NCBI RefSeq assembly: GCF_024171525.1 | Contig: NZ_JALJZY010000007.1 | Location: 62,001-126,000 of the forward strand | Direction: 5' to 3' | DNA from: Neisseriaceae bacterium HSC-16F19 | GTDB taxonomy: Bacteria; Pseudomonadota; Gammaproteobacteria; Burkholderiales; Neisseriaceae | Length of the DNA: 64,000 nucleotides | Part shown: piece after piece, positions 52,278 through 60,793 of the stretch | Position numbering within the stretch: the stretch's first letter is position 1 | Layout: each line of letters begins with the position of its first letter | Made by a program: the position numbers and the translations under genes | Notes under the pieces: generated by a model | Databases searched by the model: none | What the model was told of the DNA's origin: nothing | What the model saw: the letters and a program-made list of their open reading frames with translations, nothing else

Positions 52278-53906
52278 ATGAGCATTGTAGAAATCAAAGT
52301 ACCCGACATCGGCGGCCATGAAAATGTGGACGTGATTGCCGTGGAAGTGAAAGCGGGCGATACCGTCGCCGTGGACGACACCCTGATTACGCTGGAAACC
52401 GACAAGGCCACCATGGACGTGCCGGCCGATGCCGCCGGTGTGGTCAAAGAAGTGCGCATCAGCGTGGGCGACAAGGTTTCCGAAGGCACGGTGATTGTGC
52501 TGGTGGAAAGCGGTGCCGCCGCCGCGGCCGCACCCGCCGAAGCCGCTCCGGCGCCTGCTGCCGAAGCCGCTCCCGCTGCGGCACCGGCTGCCGCAGGCGG
52601 CGCCGTGGTTCAGGTTGCCGTACCCGACATCGGCGGCCATGAAAATGTGGACGTGATTGCCGTGGAAGTGAAAGCGGGCGATACCGTGGCCGTGGACGAC
52701 ACCCTGATTACCCTGGAAACCGACAAAGCCACCATGGACGTGCCCTCTACCGCCGCCGGTGTGGTGCAGGCCGTACACATCAAAGTGGGCGACAAGGTTT
52801 CCGAAGGTGCGGTGATTATTGATGTGGCCGCAAGTGGTGCCGCCGCCGCACCCGCGCCCGCCGCGGCTGCGGCACCTGCTCCGGCTGCCGCCGCACCCGC
52901 CCCGGCTGCACCCGCCGCCCCGGCACCGGCGGCTGCGGCACCCGCGGCAGCGGTTGCAACCGGTAAGGTAGACGAAGCCGCCTTTGCCCAGGCGCATGCC
53001 GGCCCTTCCGCCCGCAAACTGGCGCGCGAATTGGGCGTGGATTTGGGCAAGGTCAAAGGCAGCGGCGCCAAAGGCCGCATTGTCAAAGACGACATCAAAG
53101 CCTTTGTGAAGAGCATTATGCAGGGCAGCGCCGGTGCTCCGGCTGCCGCCGCAGGCGCTTCTTTGGGCGGCGGTCTGGACCTCTTGCCGTGGCCGAAAGT
53201 GGATTTTGCCAAGTTTGGTGAAATCGAAGTCAAAGAGCTGAGCCGCATCAAGAAAATCTCCGGCCAGAATCTGGCGCGCAACTGGGTGATGATCCCGCAC
53301 GTGACCCACCAGAACGACGCCGACATGACCGAGCTGGAAGAGTTCCGCAAACAGCTGAACAAAGAATGGGAGCGCGAAGGCGTGAAAATGTCGCCCCTGG
53401 CCTTTATCATCAAGGCCAGCGTGAAAGCCTTGCAGCAATTCCCGGAATTCAATGCCTCGCTGGACGGCGACAATCTGATTCTGAAAAAATACTTCCACAT
53501 CGGCTTTGCCGCCGACACCCCCAACGGTTTGGTGGTGCCGGTAATCAAAGACGTGGATAAAAAAGGGCTGAAGGAAATCAGTCAGGAACTGGCCGAATTG
53601 AGCAAAAAAGCGCGCGACGGCAAGCTCAAACCGCAGGAAATGCAGGGCGCCTGCTTTACCATTTCCAGCTTGGGCGGCATTGGCGGCACCGGTTTCACCC
53701 CGATTGTGAACGCGCCCGAAGTGGCGATTTTGGGTGTGTGCAAATCGCAAATCAAACCGGTGTGGGACGGCAAGCAATTCGCCCCGCGCCTGATGTGCCC
53801 GCTGTCGCTGTCCTTCGACCACCGCGTTATCGACGGCGCCGCCGGTATGCGCTTCCTGGTCTACCTCTCCGACTTGTTGGCCGACTTCCGCCGCGTCAGC
53901 GTGTAA
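52278..53906 (+). CDS. aceF: Dihydrolipoamide acetyltransferase (PDH E2), two lipoyl domains
   Basis: 542 residues from the ATG at 52278 (AAAGG upstream). E2 core of pyruvate dehydrogenase: two lipoyl domains at about residues 2-75 and 112-183, each with the lipoyl lysine in [11 protein letters not shown]; Ala/Pro linkers; a peripheral-subunit-binding domain near residue 240 ([20 protein letters not shown]); and the catalytic domain ending [17 protein letters not shown] with the active-site His. The two lipoyl domains share a 124-base segment with three mismatches. No lpd gene follows; a terminator at 53923-53961 does. Confidence 0.97.
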   Translation: MSIVEIKVPDIGGHENVDVIAVEVKAGDTVAVDDTLITLETDKATMDVPADAAGVVKEVRISVGDKVSEGTVIVLVESGAAAAAAPAEAAPAPAAEAAPAAAPAAAGGAVVQVAVPDIGGHENVDVIAVEVKAGDTVAVDDTLITLETDKATMDVPSTAAGVVQAVHIKVGDKVSEGAVIIDVAASGAAAAPAPAAAAAPAPAAAAPAPAAPAAPAPAAAAPAAAVATGKVDEAAFAQAHAGPSARKLARELGVDLGKVKGSGAKGRIVKDDIKAFVKSIMQGSAGAPAAAAGASLGGGLDLLPWPKVDFAKFGEIEVKELSRIKKISGQNLARNWVMIPHVTHQNDADMTELEEFRKQLNKEWEREGVKMSPLAFIIKASVKALQQFPEFNASLDGDNLILKKYFHIGFAADTPNGLVVPVIKDVDKKGLKEISQELAELSKKARDGKLKPQEMQGACFTISSLGGIGGTGFTPIVNAPEVAILGVCKSQIKPVWDGKQFAPRLMCPLSLSFDHRVIDGAAGMRFLVYLSDLLADFRRVSV

Positions 53907-53922
53907 AAGCAGTATCGGATGT

Positions 53923-53961
53923 AAAAAAGGCTGCCTGAAAGTTTTTCAGGCAGCCTTTTTT
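53923..53961. terminator. Bidirectional DUS-hairpin terminator after aceF
   Basis: AAAAAAGGCTGCCTGAAA / TTTCAGGCAGCCTTTTTT, with A and T runs, between aceF and a convergent lipoprotein gene. Confidence 0.9.
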
Positions 53962-53974
53962 GGTGTCATCACAT

Positions 53975-54445
53975 TCAGCGGTCCGGCCAGGACTGGTCGC
54001 GTATGGCTTTGCCGTCCTGGTATTGCACCTGCCGCGCCAAACGGCCGCTGGCGTGGTAGATGCTCAGGCTGCCGTTGTCCGGGTGGGCGTGGAAATCACG
54101 CAACTGCGCCTGGCTGATGAGCATGGGATCGCTGCGTTTGCGCGCACCGTCGGTATAGAAATCCTGCACCAGATACAGGCCGCCGCGGCGTTCGGCCAGA
54201 AGTTCGCGGTAATAGCCGCCCGCGACCGGTTTGTTTTGGGCGCGCTGTTGTGTATCGAAATAGGTAATGATTTTATGGTTCTGTACATTCGTACCGTCAG
54301 CCTGTTTGCCTTGGCCTATGGGGAAATGCAGTGAGGTACCGACACCGAAATTGCCGCCGCCACCACCGACGCCGATAGACAGACCGGAACCGCCGCAGGC
54401 ACTCAGGCAGACTGCGGTCAGTAGAGATAAAGACAGGGTTTTCAT
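53975..54445 (-). CDS. Hypothetical lipoprotein
   Basis: 156 residues from MKTLSLSLLTAVCLSACGG at 54445; an upstream extension of 37 residues has no signal-peptide logic. The signal peptide ends in lipobox LSAC, followed by a Gly-rich stretch (GSGLSIGVGGGGGNFGVG). The C-terminal half has repeated short strand motifs (LYLVQDFYTDGARKRSDPML, LSIYHASGRLARQVQYQDGK) that look like MORN-type repeats describing text-like FYTDGxxR/YxDG patterns, as in proteins that track tokens such as 'YYENGKL'. GGGAG lies nine bases upstream. Role unknown. Confidence 0.8.
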   Translation of the reverse strand: MKTLSLSLLTAVCLSACGGSGLSIGVGGGGGNFGVGTSLHFPIGQGKQADGTNVQNHKIITYFDTQQRAQNKPVAGGYYRELLAERRGGLYLVQDFYTDGARKRSDPMLISQAQLRDFHAHPDNGSLSIYHASGRLARQVQYQDGKAIRDQSWPDR

Positions 54446-54566
54446 CGCAGGCGCTCCCGTTTTAACAAGATGTCGGCAGATTATATAGCGCATGGCCGCA
54501 ATATAAAGCGGCTTTACAATTATGGCAAAAAGCCCGCTGTACGGGCGGGCTGTCATATGGGGATGA

Positions 54567-54965
54567 TCAGTCGGAATACTGATAGGTGAATACCAGACGG
54601 TCGGTTACCCGGCCGTTCGGTCGGCAGGTTTGCGTATTGTAGCGGGGACGGGTACCGGTCATGACCACTTTTTGTTCGGTAACCACAGTACCTTGTACAT
54701 CGTAAACCAATTCGCCGGCACAATAACGGGAGAAGACCCGTGCCTGGCCGTAATAACGGTTACCGCGGCGCTCACCCTCAAACAATATTGTGCCCGGGGT
54801 GACACCGGCACTGCGCATACGCGCGGAAGGCTCTTCATAACTGAAGACGCGGTAGTTGCCATCGGCTTGCAAACGCATCAGTGAGCCGTTGTGCAACCAG
54901 AAGGAATCGGCCCAGGCAGCTGTTGCAACAGTCAGGGCACCCATCAATAACAGTGCTTTTTTCAT
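54567..54965 (-). CDS. Hypothetical exported protein
   Basis: 132 residues. A Sec signal peptide (MKKALLLMGALTVATAAWA) is cleaved after AWA, leaving about 113 residues with two cysteines (RYCAGELVY, TQTCRPNG) that could form a disulfide. It is mostly beta-strand-like. I do not recognise the family. GGGAG lies upstream of the ATG. It is followed by the hypothetical lipoprotein gene in the same direction 121 bases later. Confidence 0.78.
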   Translation of the reverse strand: MKKALLLMGALTVATAAWADSFWLHNGSLMRLQADGNYRVFSYEEPSARMRSAGVTPGTILFEGERRGNRYYGQARVFSRYCAGELVYDVQGTVVTEQKVVMTGTRPRYNTQTCRPNGRVTDRLVFTYQYSD

Positions 54966-55036
54966 GATGAAACTCCCGGATAAAAAATCGATACCCTCAA
55001 GGGTTTGAGAAGTATATCACCGGCATAATTCGGGGT

Positions 55037-55369
55037 CTATTCATGCAGCGGCGGAACACCTTTTGGGAAGCCGTAGCTGGCGGCGTATTGCAGGCGCGGT
55101 TCTTGTTGGCGGAAACGCTCGAAAGCTTGCCAATACCAAGCCGGGTCGTCAGGGGCCAAATCGTAGTGTTCGTGTACGTCGGTGTCGTAATAATCGCCGT
55201 CCAGCCAGGGTTCGATGCCGAAAACGGCCACGCCGGTCTTTTCGGCGCGCTGCAAGACTACGGCGAAATCCTGTTCGGAAAAATAGCAAATACTGGCGGC
55301 ATCGAAGCCGTCGTTGAGATTGTGCAAACCGGCAAACAGGTATTGCTGCCATTGTTGCTGGTGGCTCAT
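55037..55369 (-). CDS. Hypothetical cytoplasmic protein
   Basis: 110 residues, acidic, no signal peptide: MSHQQQWQQYLFAGLHNLND, then FGIEPWLDGDYYDTDVHEHY and AWYWQAFERFRQQEPRLQYA. The aromatic-rich acidic core recalls small immunity-like or uncharacterised proteins found singly in many proteobacteria, but I cannot name a family. AAGGAGT is eight bases before the ATG, so it is likely expressed. It is monocistronic, next to a repeat-filled gap. Confidence 0.72.
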   Translation of the reverse strand: MSHQQQWQQYLFAGLHNLNDGFDAASICYFSEQDFAVVLQRAEKTGVAVFGIEPWLDGDYYDTDVHEHYDLAPDDPAWYWQAFERFRQQEPRLQYAASYGFPKGVPPLHE

Positions 55370-55500
55370 GCTTGTACTCCTTAAATCAAGGGCTGCCTGA
55401 AGCAGTCATTGTAGGCCGGATTCTTGAATCCGACATTGGGTGCGGCTTCTGTAACATTCGTTTGTCGGATTTGAGAATCCGGCCTGCGGCTGCATATCCG

Positions 55501-55573
55501 GATCCTGCGACTGCGCGCAGGATGACTGTAGCCCGTCATTCTGCGCGTAGCGGCAGCGAAGTCGCAGAATCTG
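55501..55573 (+). repeat. Dispersed hairpin repeat, copy 3
   Basis: GATCCTGCGACTGCGCGCAG, GATGAC, CGTCATTCTGCGCGTAGCG and GAAGTCGCAGAATCTG. Confidence 0.82.
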
Positions 55574-55667
55574 CTTTAGTCCGACAACTTCGTTGCGCCA
55601 CGCAGGCAGCCTGTTACTGTTGAGATTGAATGCTTAAATCGGTTTTAAACCCACTCTCTGTGCAGCC

Positions 55668-55745
55668 GTAGGGTGGGCATTTATGCCCACCAATCATCTT
55701 TGCGAATCAGTGGTTTAAAATGGTGGGCATGAATGCCCACCCTAC
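55668..55745. repeat. GTAGGGTGGGC palindromic repeat, copy c
   Basis: GTAGGGTGGGCATTTATGCC at the left and GGCATGAATGCCCACCCTAC at the right, with CAGTGGTTTAAAATGG in the right half of the centre. Confidence 0.85.
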
Positions 55746-55798
55746 CTGCTGTCTGTTTTATCGTTGTCATCAACGGGTTTTTCAAAGATTTCAATGTT

Positions 55799-57118
55799 TT
55801 AAACCAATTCCCCGCGCAGTGAAAAAGTAAAGGCTTCGGTGATTTCAATCTCCACCATTTGATTAATCAGCGACACATCGCCGCTGAAATTGACCACGCG
55901 GTTATTGGCGGTGCGGGCCTGCAATTGGTCGGGGTCTTTTTTGGAAATGCCTTCCACCAAGCAGCGTTGCACGGTGCCGAGCATGGTTTGGTTGATGCGG
56001 GCGGTTTCGGCTTCGATGACTTCGTTCAAGGCTTCGAGGCGGCGCACTTTTTCTTCGTGCGGCGTGTCGTCGGGCAGGTTGGCGGCGGGGGTGCCGGGGC
56101 GCGGGCTGTAAATAAACACAAAGCTCAAATCAAAGGCGATGTCTTTCACCAGCTTCAACGTTTGCTCGAATTCCTGCGCGGTTTCGCCGGGGAAGCCGAC
56201 GATAAAGTCGCTGCTCAGGCACAAATCGGGGCGGATGGCGCGCAGTTTGCGGATGATGGATTTGTATTCCAGTGCGGTATAGCCGCGTTTCATGGCGGAG
56301 AGGACGCGGTCGGAGCCGCTCTGTATCGGCAGGTGCAGGTGGGAAACCAGTTTGGGCAGGTCGCGGTAGCATTCGATGATGGCATCGGAAAACTCGCGCG
56401 GATGGCTGGTGGTAAAACGCATGCGCTCGATGCCGGGGATTTCGTGCACGATGCGCAGCAGGGTGGCAAAGTCGCAGATTTCGCCGTCGTCCATGGGGCC
56501 GCGATAGGCGTTGACATTCTGGCCCAAAAGGTTGATTTCTTTCACGCCTTGCTGGGCCAGGCCGGCGATTTCGGTGAGTACGTCGTTTAAGGGGCGGGAG
56601 AATTCTTCGCCGCGGGTGTAGGGCACCACGCAGAAGCTGCAATATTTGGAGCAGCCTTCCATAATCGATACAAAGGCGCTGCCGCCTTCCACACGGGCGG
56701 GCGGCAGGTGGTCGAATTTTTCGATTTCGGGGAAGGAAATATCCACCTGCGAGAGGCCGGTGGTTTCTTTGTCCATAATCATTTTCGGCAGGCGGTGCAG
56801 GGTTTGCGGGCCGAACACCACGTCCACATAGGGTGCGCGTTTGACGATGGCTTCGCCTTCCTGCGAGGCCACGCAGCCGCCGACGCCGATGATGAGATTG
56901 GGGTTTTTCTGTTTTAAGGGTTTGATGCGGCCGAGGTCGGAAAACACTTTTTCCTGCGCTTTTTCGCGCACGGAGCAGGTGTTGAACAGGATGATGTCGG
57001 CCTCTTCGGCGTCGCCCACCTGCATCAGTTCGTCGCCTTCGGCGAGCACGGAGAGCATTTTTTCACTGTCGTATTCGTTCATCTGACAGCCGAAGGTGCG
57101 GATAAAAACTTTTTTCAT
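55799..57118 (-). CDS. miaB: tRNA-2-methylthio-N6-dimethylallyladenosine synthase
   Basis: 439 residues from [20 protein letters not shown] at 57118; the longer frame upstream reads through the DUS hairpin and is rejected. MiaB is a radical-SAM methylthiotransferase that modifies A37 of tRNAs reading UNN codons. The N-terminal domain has cysteines in [14 protein letters not shown] and VGGCVAS for the auxiliary cluster; the radical-SAM motif is [15 protein letters not shown]; a TRAM domain closes the protein. Length and motifs are standard. It is followed upstream by a small exported protein gene in the same direction. Confidence 0.96.
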   Translation of the reverse strand: MKKVFIRTFGCQMNEYDSEKMLSVLAEGDELMQVGDAEEADIILFNTCSVREKAQEKVFSDLGRIKPLKQKNPNLIIGVGGCVASQEGEAIVKRAPYVDVVFGPQTLHRLPKMIMDKETTGLSQVDISFPEIEKFDHLPPARVEGGSAFVSIMEGCSKYCSFCVVPYTRGEEFSRPLNDVLTEIAGLAQQGVKEINLLGQNVNAYRGPMDDGEICDFATLLRIVHEIPGIERMRFTTSHPREFSDAIIECYRDLPKLVSHLHLPIQSGSDRVLSAMKRGYTALEYKSIIRKLRAIRPDLCLSSDFIVGFPGETAQEFEQTLKLVKDIAFDLSFVFIYSPRPGTPAANLPDDTPHEEKVRRLEALNEVIEAETARINQTMLGTVQRCLVEGISKKDPDQLQARTANNRVVNFSGDVSLINQMVEIEITEAFTFSLRGELV

Positions 57119-57172
57119 AGGTTCTCTTTCAGGTGGCCCGTAATCGCGGGGCTGAGTGGTTTGGAAACAGGG

Positions 57173-57204
57173 CAGGCTGCCTGAAAATGTTTTCAGGCAG
57201 CCTG
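57173..57204. terminator. DUS hairpin between the exported protein gene and miaB
   Basis: CAGGCTGCCTGAAAA TG TTTTCAGGCAGCCTG, 35 bases past the stop of the 57239-57655 gene on the minus strand. Confidence 0.7.
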
Positions 57205-57238
57205 CGAGGTGCGGATTATACGCCAAATCAAGGCGGTT

Positions 57239-57655
57239 TTACTGTTGCCGTTTTTGTTTTTTCATAAACGCTTCCAGTTGCGCGGCGCGCTGGCGCAGCA
57301 TTTCGCGCTCTTGTGCGGTGAGTATCCACATTTCTTCGATTTGCCCGGCGGTGTTGATGCGCACGGCCACGGCTTCGCCGGTGAAGGCGGGCAGGCGGCC
57401 GCTGACTTCAAACAGGTTTTGCTGGTTGCGCACTTTCAGATTGGCACTCAAAGGGTAGGTTTCGCTGCCGTCCAGCCAACCCAGGGTGAGGATGCGCAGC
57501 CACGACCATTTGTCGTTGCCCAGCACCACATTGGGCGCTTGGGCGGATTTGAGCACTGCCACCTGCATGTCCGGCGGAATCATGCGCGCGGCCCAAGCGG
57601 AGGAGCCGATGCCCAACAGCAGCATCACCATACTCAAACGTAACCATTTCATCAT
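57239..57655 (-). CDS. Hypothetical exported protein
   Basis: 138 residues. The signal peptide (MMKWLRLSMVMLLLGIGSSA, cleaved near AWA) leads to a 115-residue periplasmic domain: RMIPPDMQVAVLKSAQAPNV, WSWLRILTLGWLDGSETYPL and a C-terminal charged helix (AQEREMLRQRAAQLEAFMKK) that could be a coiled coil. I do not recognise the family, though its size and layout suit a small conserved Neisseriaceae envelope protein. The DUS hairpin at 57173 separates it from miaB. Confidence 0.78.
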   Translation of the reverse strand: MMKWLRLSMVMLLLGIGSSAWAARMIPPDMQVAVLKSAQAPNVVLGNDKWSWLRILTLGWLDGSETYPLSANLKVRNQQNLFEVSGRLPAFTGEAVAVRINTAGQIEEMWILTAQEREMLRQRAAQLEAFMKKQKRQQ

Positions 57656-57802
57656 TTTGTGTCTCCCGTATGCAGGTTTGGCGGCGATTATACGCCAAAA
57701 CCGGATAGAAGCATTTGCTGTGCCAAGGAGCCGGGTTTTATACCCCGGCTGTTATGTAGGGGCGGGTTTTACACCCGCCCGCAACTTCCCTGATGCCCAA
57801 TC

Positions 57803-57878
57803 AAGATCCTGCGACTGGCGCGCAGGATGACCCTGGCCCGTCATTCTGCACGTAGCGACAGCGAAGTCGCAGAATCTG
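57803..57878 (+). repeat. Dispersed hairpin repeat, copy 4
   Basis: AAGATCCTGCGACTGGCGCG, CAGGATGACC, CGTCATTCTGCACGTAGCG and GAAGTCGCAGAATCTG; adjacent to a GTAGGGGCGGGTTTTACAC palindrome at 57754-57783. Confidence 0.82.
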
Positions 57879-57916
57879 TTGGGTGTTTTCAGGCAGCCTG
57901 CGTGTGCCCCTCATGC

Positions 57917-58867
57917 CTAAACCCACTCCTGCCACAGCTGCCACAACACCCGTGCCGCCACGCGGGCGCCTTGGCCGTGGATGTCGTAATCGGGGTTGTA
58001 TTCCACCGCATCGGCGGCGATGACTTTGCCGCCGGCCATAATCGGCTGTAACAGATACAGGAGCAAATCCGGGGCTATGCCCAGTGCGGCGGGCGCGGAG
58101 ACGGCGGGCATATAGGGGGCAGGCAGCACGTCCAGGTCTATGGTGACATATACCGCATCGGCGCGTGCCACCACCTCTTGCAATTGTGCGCGCAGCCGTT
58201 CGGCATGAGCCCAGTGTACCTCGGTGTCCCAAATCACATTGACACCCAATGCGGCGGCATCGGCGGTGAGCGCAGCGGTATTGGTGGCGCGTCCGGCGCC
58301 GACGCAGGTGTAGTCGAAACGGCGGTTTTGCGCTGCCGCCAAGGCGGCCAGTTGGGCAAACGGTGTGCCGGAGGTGGCTTGGTGGTGGCGGCGCAAATCC
58401 AGATGCGGGTCGAAATTGATGATGGCGATATGGCGCCCGGGATGGGCGGCAAACAGGCCGCTGCCGTGGGCGAAGGCGGTTTCGTGGCCGCCGCCCAGCA
58501 CCAGGGTTTTGCCGCCGTGGCGGTGGATGTGGGCCACGGCTTCGGCAAAGTCGCGCTGGCCGCTTTCGAGGTCGTCACCGGCATAGCCGATGTCGCCGCA
58601 GTCGCACAGCACATGGGCAGCGGGGTGGCTGGCCAGATTGGCCAAGGCTTTGCGCAACACGGGCGGGGCTTTGGCGGCGCCGACACGGCCCAGATTGCGC
58701 GCCACGCCGGTATCGGAGGCAAAACCCAGGAGCGCCACTGCGTGTTCGGGCAGGACGGGCGGCCATGCGCTTTGCAGGTCTATGGTTTGGAACACGCGCT
58801 TGGCGGCGGGGCTTTCGCGGCTGTCGTCACGGCCTTGCCACAGTTCGGCGGGAGAGGCTTGCCACAT
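57917..58867 (-). CDS. hutG: Formimidoylglutamase
   Basis: 316 residues from MWQASPAELWQGRDDS at 58867, with AAAGGAT eight bases upstream. HutG hydrolyses N-formimino-glutamate to glutamate and formamide, the last step of histidine breakdown. Ureohydrolase metal motifs are visible as LVLGGGHETAF, IINFDPHLDLR and VTIDLDVLPA; the DPHLD variant at the second motif (DAHxD in most homologues) is a small deviation. hutI lies 1.9 kb away on the same strand, separated by two membrane-protein genes; hutH and hutU are not in the window. Confidence 0.9.
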   Translation of the reverse strand: MWQASPAELWQGRDDSRESPAAKRVFQTIDLQSAWPPVLPEHAVALLGFASDTGVARNLGRVGAAKAPPVLRKALANLASHPAAHVLCDCGDIGYAGDDLESGQRDFAEAVAHIHRHGGKTLVLGGGHETAFAHGSGLFAAHPGRHIAIINFDPHLDLRRHHQATSGTPFAQLAALAAAQNRRFDYTCVGAGRATNTAALTADAAALGVNVIWDTEVHWAHAERLRAQLQEVVARADAVYVTIDLDVLPAPYMPAVSAPAALGIAPDLLLYLLQPIMAGGKVIAADAVEYNPDYDIHGQGARVAARVLWQLWQEWV

Positions 58868-58896
58868 GGGTTGTATCCTTTGTTGCTTGTGATCGG

Positions 58897-58974
58897 GTAG
58901 GGTGGGCATGCTTGCCCACCATTATTTTTAATCATCAAAAATTTTCAAGTGGTGGGCAGGAATGCCCGCCCTAC
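58897..58974. repeat. GTAGGGTGGGC palindromic repeat, copy d
   Basis: GTAGGGTGGGCATGCTTGCC at the left and GGGCAGGAATGCCCGCCCTAC at the right, read from its two ends; the centre ATTATTTTTAATCATC differs from the other copies. Confidence 0.8.
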
Positions 58975-59003
58975 GCACGGAATTTTCAGGCAGCCTGCGG
59001 ATT

Positions 59004-59801
59004 CTATTCAAAAAACAGGTCGCGGTATATCACATAAGGCAGAATCAGCGTCAGCGGTATGGCCACCAGCAGGCCGAGGCCCAAGGGTATCAGCGCCACC
59101 AGCATCAGTACGGCCATCAGCAGCGCGCACAGCACGGCGCCGCCGAAATTGCGGATAAAAGCCTGCCAGCTTAAGGCAATGGCGCGCAGGGGCGTTTCGT
59201 TCTGCAACAACACCAAGGCGGGTGCCAGATAAAACAGGGCGATATAGGGAATCAGGGCCAGTGTAAACAGCAGTATCACGCCCAGCCCCACGCCGATGCC
59301 AAAGCCCTCCGTCAGGGCGCTGCTGCCGCCCATCGCAATACCGAGGCCGCCGACCACAATCAACAACACCAGGCCGAGCACGATGATTTCCACCACAATA
59401 AACAGCAGCGACAGCAAAGCCAAAATGGCCAGATTGCCCATATTGTGCTGAAAACCGGCGAAAATATCGCCGAAATCAAAGCGGTCGTGGTATTCGACCT
59501 GGGCGGCGGCATAGGCAAAGCCCGCGCCCAGAAACAGGGCGGCAAATATTTGCAGCAGGCTGCCGATCAGGGGGATATAGGGCAGTACCAGACTGATGAT
59601 GATATGAAACAGCCCCGCACCTATCCATAACAGGGGCTGTTGTTTGAATATGGCCCAAGCGTTGCCCAGCCATAGCGTGACATGGCTTGCGGGTCTGGAC
59701 AGGGCCTGGCCCAAATAGCCGTCGATACCGCTGTCGTCGAAATCCGCACGCTCCAGCGGCTGCGGGGCGGCGTAGGTGTGTCGGTAATCGGGTTCGTTCA
59801 T
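59004..59801 (-). CDS. BPSS1780-like membrane protein, paralogue 1
   Basis: 265 residues from MNEPDYRHTYAAPQPLE at 59801. A 60-residue cytoplasmic N-terminus is followed by six or so hydrophobic segments: LWLGNAWAIFKQQPLLWIGA, VEIIVLGLVLLIVVGG, LIPYIALFYLAPALVLLQN and ALIPLGLGLLVAIPLTLILP. The YLAPALVLLQNETPLRAIAL and SWQAFIRNFGGAVLCALLM blocks are shared with the next gene upstream. The family is widespread in betaproteobacteria and of unknown function. The pair separates hutG from hutI. Confidence 0.85.
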   Translation of the reverse strand: MNEPDYRHTYAAPQPLERADFDDSGIDGYLGQALSRPASHVTLWLGNAWAIFKQQPLLWIGAGLFHIIISLVLPYIPLIGSLLQIFAALFLGAGFAYAAAQVEYHDRFDFGDIFAGFQHNMGNLAILALLSLLFIVVEIIVLGLVLLIVVGGLGIAMGGSSALTEGFGIGVGLGVILLFTLALIPYIALFYLAPALVLLQNETPLRAIALSWQAFIRNFGGAVLCALLMAVLMLVALIPLGLGLLVAIPLTLILPYVIYRDLFFE

Positions 59802-59838
59802 GGGCGTGATTCCGGCGGAATGGTCAAACAAGGCAAAC

Positions 59839-59869
59839 AGGCTGCCTGAAACGGTTTTCAGGCAGCCTG
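59839..59869. terminator. DUS hairpin between the two membrane paralogues
   Basis: AGGCTGCCTGAAA CG GTTTTCAGGCAGCCT, 21 bases after the stop of the paralogue-2 gene. Confidence 0.7.
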
Positions 59870-59889
59870 TTGGGGTTTATTGCAAGGGT

Positions 59890-60672
59890 TTAATTAAAAA
59901 ACACATCGCGGTAAACCACATAGGGCACCACCAAGAACAGCGGCATCGCCACCAGCAGACCCAAACCCAGTGGAATCATGGCAACGATGCCAGCCACACT
60001 CATCAGCAGGGCGCAGATGACGGCACCGCCGATATTGCGGGTGAATGCCTGCCAGCTCAGGGTCAAGGCGCGTTTGGGGGTTTCGTTTTGCAGGATGACC
60101 AAGGCCGGGGCCAGATAGAAAGCGGCAACATAGGGAATAAAGGCCAAGAAAATCACCAGCACCAGCACCATCGACATACCGGCATTGGCCGCTTCACCGG
60201 CACCGCTGCCAAGCGAGCCGCCCAAGAAGGCGAAGGCAAATACCACGATCATCAGTACCAGCATGTACAGGATTGAGAAGAGCACCAGAAAGCCTAAGTC
60301 GCGGGAGTGGCTTTGGAAACCGGCGAAAATGTCGCCAAAAACAAATTGCCCGTTGCGCTCTACTTGGGCGGCGGCATACACAAAACCGGCACCGAGGAAC
60401 ATGGTGGCGATCAGTTGCAGGAAACTGCCGGCAACGGGAATCAGCGCCAATACGAAGCTGATGACCAAATAGGCCAGACCGGCACCAATCCACAAACCGG
60501 GTTGCTGTTTGAAAATGGCCCAGGCATTGCCCAGCCAGGAAGTGGCATTGCCTGCGGGTACGGCTTGGGCTTCGCCCAGATAGCCGTCGTCAACATTGTC
60601 GTTGTGGAAATTGCTGCTGTCCAAAGGCTGCGGTGCGGCATAGGGCTGCTGGTTGAAATCGTGTTCGCTCAT
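59890..60672 (-). CDS. BPSS1780-like membrane protein, paralogue 2
   Basis: 260 residues, MSEHDFNQQPYAAPQPLDSS onward. It shares the layout and many positions with paralogue 1 (WLGNAWAIFKQQPGLWIGAG, GFVYAAAQVERNGQFVFGDI, FYLAPALVILQNETPKRALT, NIGGAVICALLM). The pair clearly arose by tandem duplication and has since diverged in the loops. No enzymatic motif is visible. AGGCTGCC hairpins separate the two genes, so each may be transcribed separately. Confidence 0.85.
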   Translation of the reverse strand: MSEHDFNQQPYAAPQPLDSSNFHNDNVDDGYLGEAQAVPAGNATSWLGNAWAIFKQQPGLWIGAGLAYLVISFVLALIPVAGSFLQLIATMFLGAGFVYAAAQVERNGQFVFGDIFAGFQSHSRDLGFLVLFSILYMLVLMIVVFAFAFLGGSLGSGAGEAANAGMSMVLVLVIFLAFIPYVAAFYLAPALVILQNETPKRALTLSWQAFTRNIGGAVICALLMSVAGIVAMIPLGLGLLVAMPLFLVVPYVVYRDVFFN

Positions 60673-60793
60673 GTCTGTTGGCTCCCAATGGTTGTGACAA
60701 AAATCGGCAGCATTCTAACCGAAATACCGAATTGAAGCGGGCGGATAGATAAAAATTGACGTATTTATTCCAATTTTTACATAAAAACCATTC

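Larger units (their letters stand above)
55370..55798. other. Repeat-filled intergenic region upstream of the 110-aa gene
   Basis: Holds a palindrome with GTAGGCCGGATTCTTGAATC and GATTTGAGAATCCGGCCTG arms (55411-55487), hairpin repeat copy 3 (55501-55573) and GTAGGGTGGGC copy c (55668-55745), followed by a degraded match to the right end of the element at 48402-48447. No gene is seen. Confidence 0.75.
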
